A program made the position numbers and the translations under genes. Shown here in pieces: positions 4,638 to 7,354 of a DNA stretch of 7,354 nt (position 1 is its first letter; each line of letters begins with the position of its first letter). The notes under the pieces were generated by a model. It saw only the letters and a program-made list of their open reading frames with translations, searched no databases and was not told the DNA's origin. The DNA is from CAWVVV01 sp964629165 (GTDB lineage Bacteria; Verrucomicrobiota; Verrucomicrobiia; Opitutales; Oceanipulchritudinaceae): NCBI GenBank assembly GCA_964629165.1, contig CAZVQJ010000148.1, positions 1 to 7,354 on the forward strand. The letters are read 5' to 3'.

Positions 4638-7354
4638 ATGTATAAATCCCTCATCACCTTCCTCTTCAAGACCGCTACCCTCGCGCTTGTTTCTGTCGCG
4701 CCAGCTGCGGATATACCCGTGCGCTGGCTCGAGGACGCTCCCCCTGCCGTGGACTCGGGCGTCAGCTGGGGCGTACCCTTTGAGCGCGGTTCAACACCGT
4801 CGGACCAGACGTTCTCGCTCACGGCCGCCGATGGCAAAGGTTTGCCGGTGCAGACGTGGCCCCTTGCCTACTGGCCGGATGGCTCCTTGAAATGGATGGG
4901 CGTGGCGACAGTGGCCGGTTCGGAAGCAGCCGGCACCTTGCGATTGACGCCCGGGGGCGCGGCGCCCGTGCCGCACACAGGCGTCCACGTGCGCAGCAGC
5001 GAGACGGTGCACGAGATCAATACCGGCCCGATGCAGGTCCGCATCGCGCTTCGTGGAGTCAATCTGATCGAGACCATCACCATGGACGGGCGCGTGGTTG
5101 CCCGCCAGGGCCGGTTGGTTGGCATCTTGCAGGATGGGCCGGAGTACGACCATGACGCCCTGCCGGCTCGCGAACGTTACGAGACCAAGGTCAACGAAGT
5201 CACCATCGAGCAGTCTGGGCCGGTCCGGGCAGTGGTCAGAATTGAAGGCGTGCACCGCGGCGCCAAGACGAGGCGCGAACTGCTTCCCTTCACCGTCCGA
5301 CTCTACTTTTACGCCGGTCAGGAAACGATCCGAATGGTACACAGCTTCATCTATGATGGTGATCAGGAGCGGGATTTTATCCGCGGCCTCGGCGTGACAT
5401 TCTCCGTGCCGATGCGCGAGCAGATCCACAACCGGCACATCCGTTTCGCAGGCGAAGGCGATGGTCTCTGGGCCGAGCCGGTGCAGCCCATGATTGGACG
5501 CGGCGGACGTTTTGTGGAGGTCGACGGTGCCGATGTCTACCCGATCCAGGCCTCGGGCCAGCGAGTCCCCAACTACGAGGACGTGAGCGACCAAGGCAAG
5601 GGCTGGCTCGACGATTGGGCGGCGTGGGGCGATTTCCGGCTGATCCAGCCCAACGCAAACGGCTTCACCATCGAAAAGCGCACCGCGAGCCACAGTGCCT
5701 GGATTCCCGCCGGTTCCGGCCACCGCGCCAATGGCCTTGTCTTCGCCGGCGACGTCAGCGGCGGTCTGGCCGTCAGCCTCAAGGATTTCTGGCAATCCTA
5801 TCCCGCCTCGCTCGAAGTCCGGAACGCTACCGGCAGCGCTGCCGACCTCACCGTCTGGCTTTGGTCACCGGACGCCCCGGCGATGGATATGCGGCATTAT
5901 TCCGACCGCGCCCACGGGCTCCAAGCGGCCTATGAGGATATTCAGGAAGGCTTCAGCACCGCCCACGGTGTGGCCCGCACCAGCGAACTGACATTGTTTG
6001 CGACAAAGAATGTCCCCACCGCCGAGCATACGGCGCAAATAGCGCAAATCGGTGCGCGCCCCCCGTTGCTGGTCTGCACCCCGGAGTATCTGCAATCCGC
6101 CCGCGCCTTTGGCGTCTGGGGACTTGTCGACAGATCAACCCCGACCAAGCGCGCGATCGAGGATCAGCTCGATCACACCCTCGATTTTTACCTGACCCAA
6201 CCGGACCAGCACAACTGGTACGGCTTCTGGGATTACGGCGACGTGATGCATTCGTTCGACAATACCCGGCATGTCTGGCGCTACGACTTGGGCGGCATGG
6301 CCTGGGCCAACTCCGAACTGGGGCCCGACCTCTGGCTCTGGTACAGCTTTTTACGGTCGGGCCGGGCAGACGTGTTCCGCATGGCCGAAGCGATGACACG
6401 CCATACCGGTGAGGTCGATTGTTACCACCTCGGGCCCTTCGCCGGCCTCGGCTCCCGCCACAACGTGCGCCACTGGGGCTGCGGTGCCAAGGAGGCCCGC
6501 ATCAGCCAAGCCGCGTATCGTCGATTCCACTACTACCTGACGACCGACGAACGCACCGGCGACCTTATGCGGTCGGTCGTGGATGTCGATTACAAGACCG
6601 TGGAGTATGACCCCATGCGTCTGGCCCAGCCGCTGACAGAGCGAGAACGGGCCATTGCGCCCACCCGCGTACGGCTCGGGCCGGACTGGTTGGCCTTCAT
6701 CGGCAACTGGATGACGGAGTGGGAGCGCACCGGGGACACCCAGTGGCGGGACAAGATTCTCGCCGGCGTGGAGAGTCTCGACGCGATGCCCCTGGGGATG
6801 CGCACCGGAGTGAATCTGGTGATGGGTTATGATCCGGAAACGGGAAAACTCCATCAACTCGATGACCGCCCTGGTCTCTACAACCTATCCACCATCATGG
6901 GTGGAGCCGAGGTCGCCAACGAGTTGAGCCTCATGCTCGACGACGAGCGCTGGCACCGGCTCTGGCTCCAGTACAACCGGCTCTACAGCGCGCCGCAGGA
7001 ATTGATCGAGCGCGATATGCGCACCGGCACCGAAGGCCTCGATGCCACCTACGTCCGGGACGGCCGCCAAGCAGCCTGGGTGTATCACCGGACCGGACAC
7101 GAAGCCTTTCGGGACGCCGCCATCAACGCCCTCATTGCCCGGGCCCACGGAGGGCGCGGCAGCCGGGCGGGCGGGGGCGTCCCGCAGGTCCGCCGGATCG
7201 ACGGGCCGGAGGTCCTGAATCCCATCGACCTCGGACCGGCAGGGACTAACGGTGCCTCCCAGCGCGGCCTCGAAACCATCATGATGCTCGGCGTCGTGGG
7301 AGATTTCCTGCCCGCCGAACTGCCACCCCTACCCCCAGCCACCGAAGGCCGTCG
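4638..7354 (+). CDS. Secreted exo-rhamnogalacturonan lyase-like protein (PL26, PcRGLX/YetA family), C-terminus cut by window edge
   Basis: Open from the ATG at 4638 to the window end: 905 codons plus two bases. By length compared with YetA/PcRGLX proteins, probably only a short tail is missing. Residues 1-23 form a signal peptide (MYKSL, hydrophobic core to about 20, likely cleavage after APA). The N-terminal beta domain (about 25-130) carries GVSWGVPFERG (41-51) and VQTWPLAYWPDGSLKWMG (71-88), hallmarks of this family. A beta-sandwich region follows (about 130-460; LPFTVRLYFYAGQETIRMVH 216-235, SAWIPAGSGHRANGL 353-367). A helical, aromatic-rich alpha/alpha toroid follows from about 478 (HNWYGFWDYGDVMHSFD 525-541, WRYDLGGMAWANSELGPDLW 547-566, GSRHNVRHWGCGAKEARIS 605-623). 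PL26 enzymes remove disaccharides from rhamnogalacturonan I chains by beta-elimination. I infer a periplasmic or surface role in pectin use. Specificity is uncertain, as YetA-like members include uncharacterised proteins. The tail is Pro-rich (LPAELPPLPP 891-900). No ribosome binding site is visible. Confidence 0.88.
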   Translation, partial: MYKSLITFLFKTATLALVSVAPAADIPVRWLEDAPPAVDSGVSWGVPFERGSTPSDQTFSLTAADGKGLPVQTWPLAYWPDGSLKWMGVATVAGSEAAGTLRLTPGGAAPVPHTGVHVRSSETVHEINTGPMQVRIALRGVNLIETITMDGRVVARQGRLVGILQDGPEYDHDALPARERYETKVNEVTIEQSGPVRAVVRIEGVHRGAKTRRELLPFTVRLYFYAGQETIRMVHSFIYDGDQERDFIRGLGVTFSVPMREQIHNRHIRFAGEGDGLWAEPVQPMIGRGGRFVEVDGADVYPIQASGQRVPNYEDVSDQGKGWLDDWAAWGDFRLIQPNANGFTIEKRTASHSAWIPAGSGHRANGLVFAGDVSGGLAVSLKDFWQSYPASLEVRNATGSAADLTVWLWSPDAPAMDMRHYSDRAHGLQAAYEDIQEGFSTAHGVARTSELTLFATKNVPTAEHTAQIAQIGARPPLLVCTPEYLQSARAFGVWGLVDRSTPTKRAIEDQLDHTLDFYLTQPDQHNWYGFWDYGDVMHSFDNTRHVWRYDLGGMAWANSELGPDLWLWYSFLRSGRADVFRMAEAMTRHTGEVDCYHLGPFAGLGSRHNVRHWGCGAKEARISQAAYRRFHYYLTTDERTGDLMRSVVDVDYKTVEYDPMRLAQPLTERERAIAPTRVRLGPDWLAFIGNWMTEWERTGDTQWRDKILAGVESLDAMPLGMRTGVNLVMGYDPETGKLHQLDDRPGLYNLSTIMGGAEVANELSLMLDDERWHRLWLQYNRLYSAPQELIERDMRTGTEGLDATYVRDGRQAAWVYHRTGHEAFRDAAINALIARAHGGRGSRAGGGVPQVRRIDGPEVLNPIDLGPAGTNGASQRGLETIMMLGVVGDFLPAELPPLPPATEGR

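Noticed and set aside
4351..4645. Small ORFs in the sigma factor/lyase intergenic region (4351-4614, 4397-4645, minus 4417-4605)
   Set aside because: No recognisable motif, biased composition, no ribosome binding site, and they overlap each other and the expected promoters.
4791..5795. 334-codon minus-strand ORF opposite the lyase
   Set aside because: It is antisense to a 905-codon frame with a signal peptide and family motifs, and its translation shows no domain.

Overview
The window looks like part of a GC-rich bacterial chromosome, most plausibly Verrucomicrobiota (Opitutae-like). This placement is an inference. It rests on a PPi-type PEP carboxykinase-like protein next to speA, an ECF sigma factor paired with a small four-helix membrane protein, a secreted PL26-type pectin lyase, and the lack of Shine-Dalgarno sequences before all five genes. 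I see no tRNA, rRNA, CRISPR array, insertion sequence or phage gene.

Layout: (1) Positions 1-984, minus strand, hold the first 328 codons of a large protein that resembles PPi-dependent phosphoenolpyruvate carboxykinase and runs off the left edge. (2) A 217-base divergent intergenic region follows. (3) Positions 1202-3187, plus strand, hold complete speA, biosynthetic arginine decarboxylase. (4) speA converges, with a 29-base gap, on a two-gene minus-strand operon. Its promoter-proximal gene is an ECF RNA polymerase sigma factor (3857-4372). The second gene, overlapping it by 14 bases, is a four-helix inner-membrane protein (3217-3870) that may control the sigma factor. (5) A 265-base divergent intergenic region follows. 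(6) From 4638 to the right edge, plus strand, is a signal-peptide-bearing exo-rhamnogalacturonan lyase-like protein (PL26 / PcRGLX-YetA family), lacking only its last residues.

Functionally, the left half is central metabolism: interconversion of PEP and oxaloacetate, and agmatine/polyamine synthesis from arginine. The right half suggests plant or algal polysaccharide use, with an extracytoplasmic pectin lyase divergent from a sigma factor/membrane protein pair. Whether that pair regulates the lyase cannot be read from the sequence. It is the most interesting hypothesis here, but it rests on gene order alone. The other genes belong to known families, and I found no convincing evidence of an entirely undescribed system.
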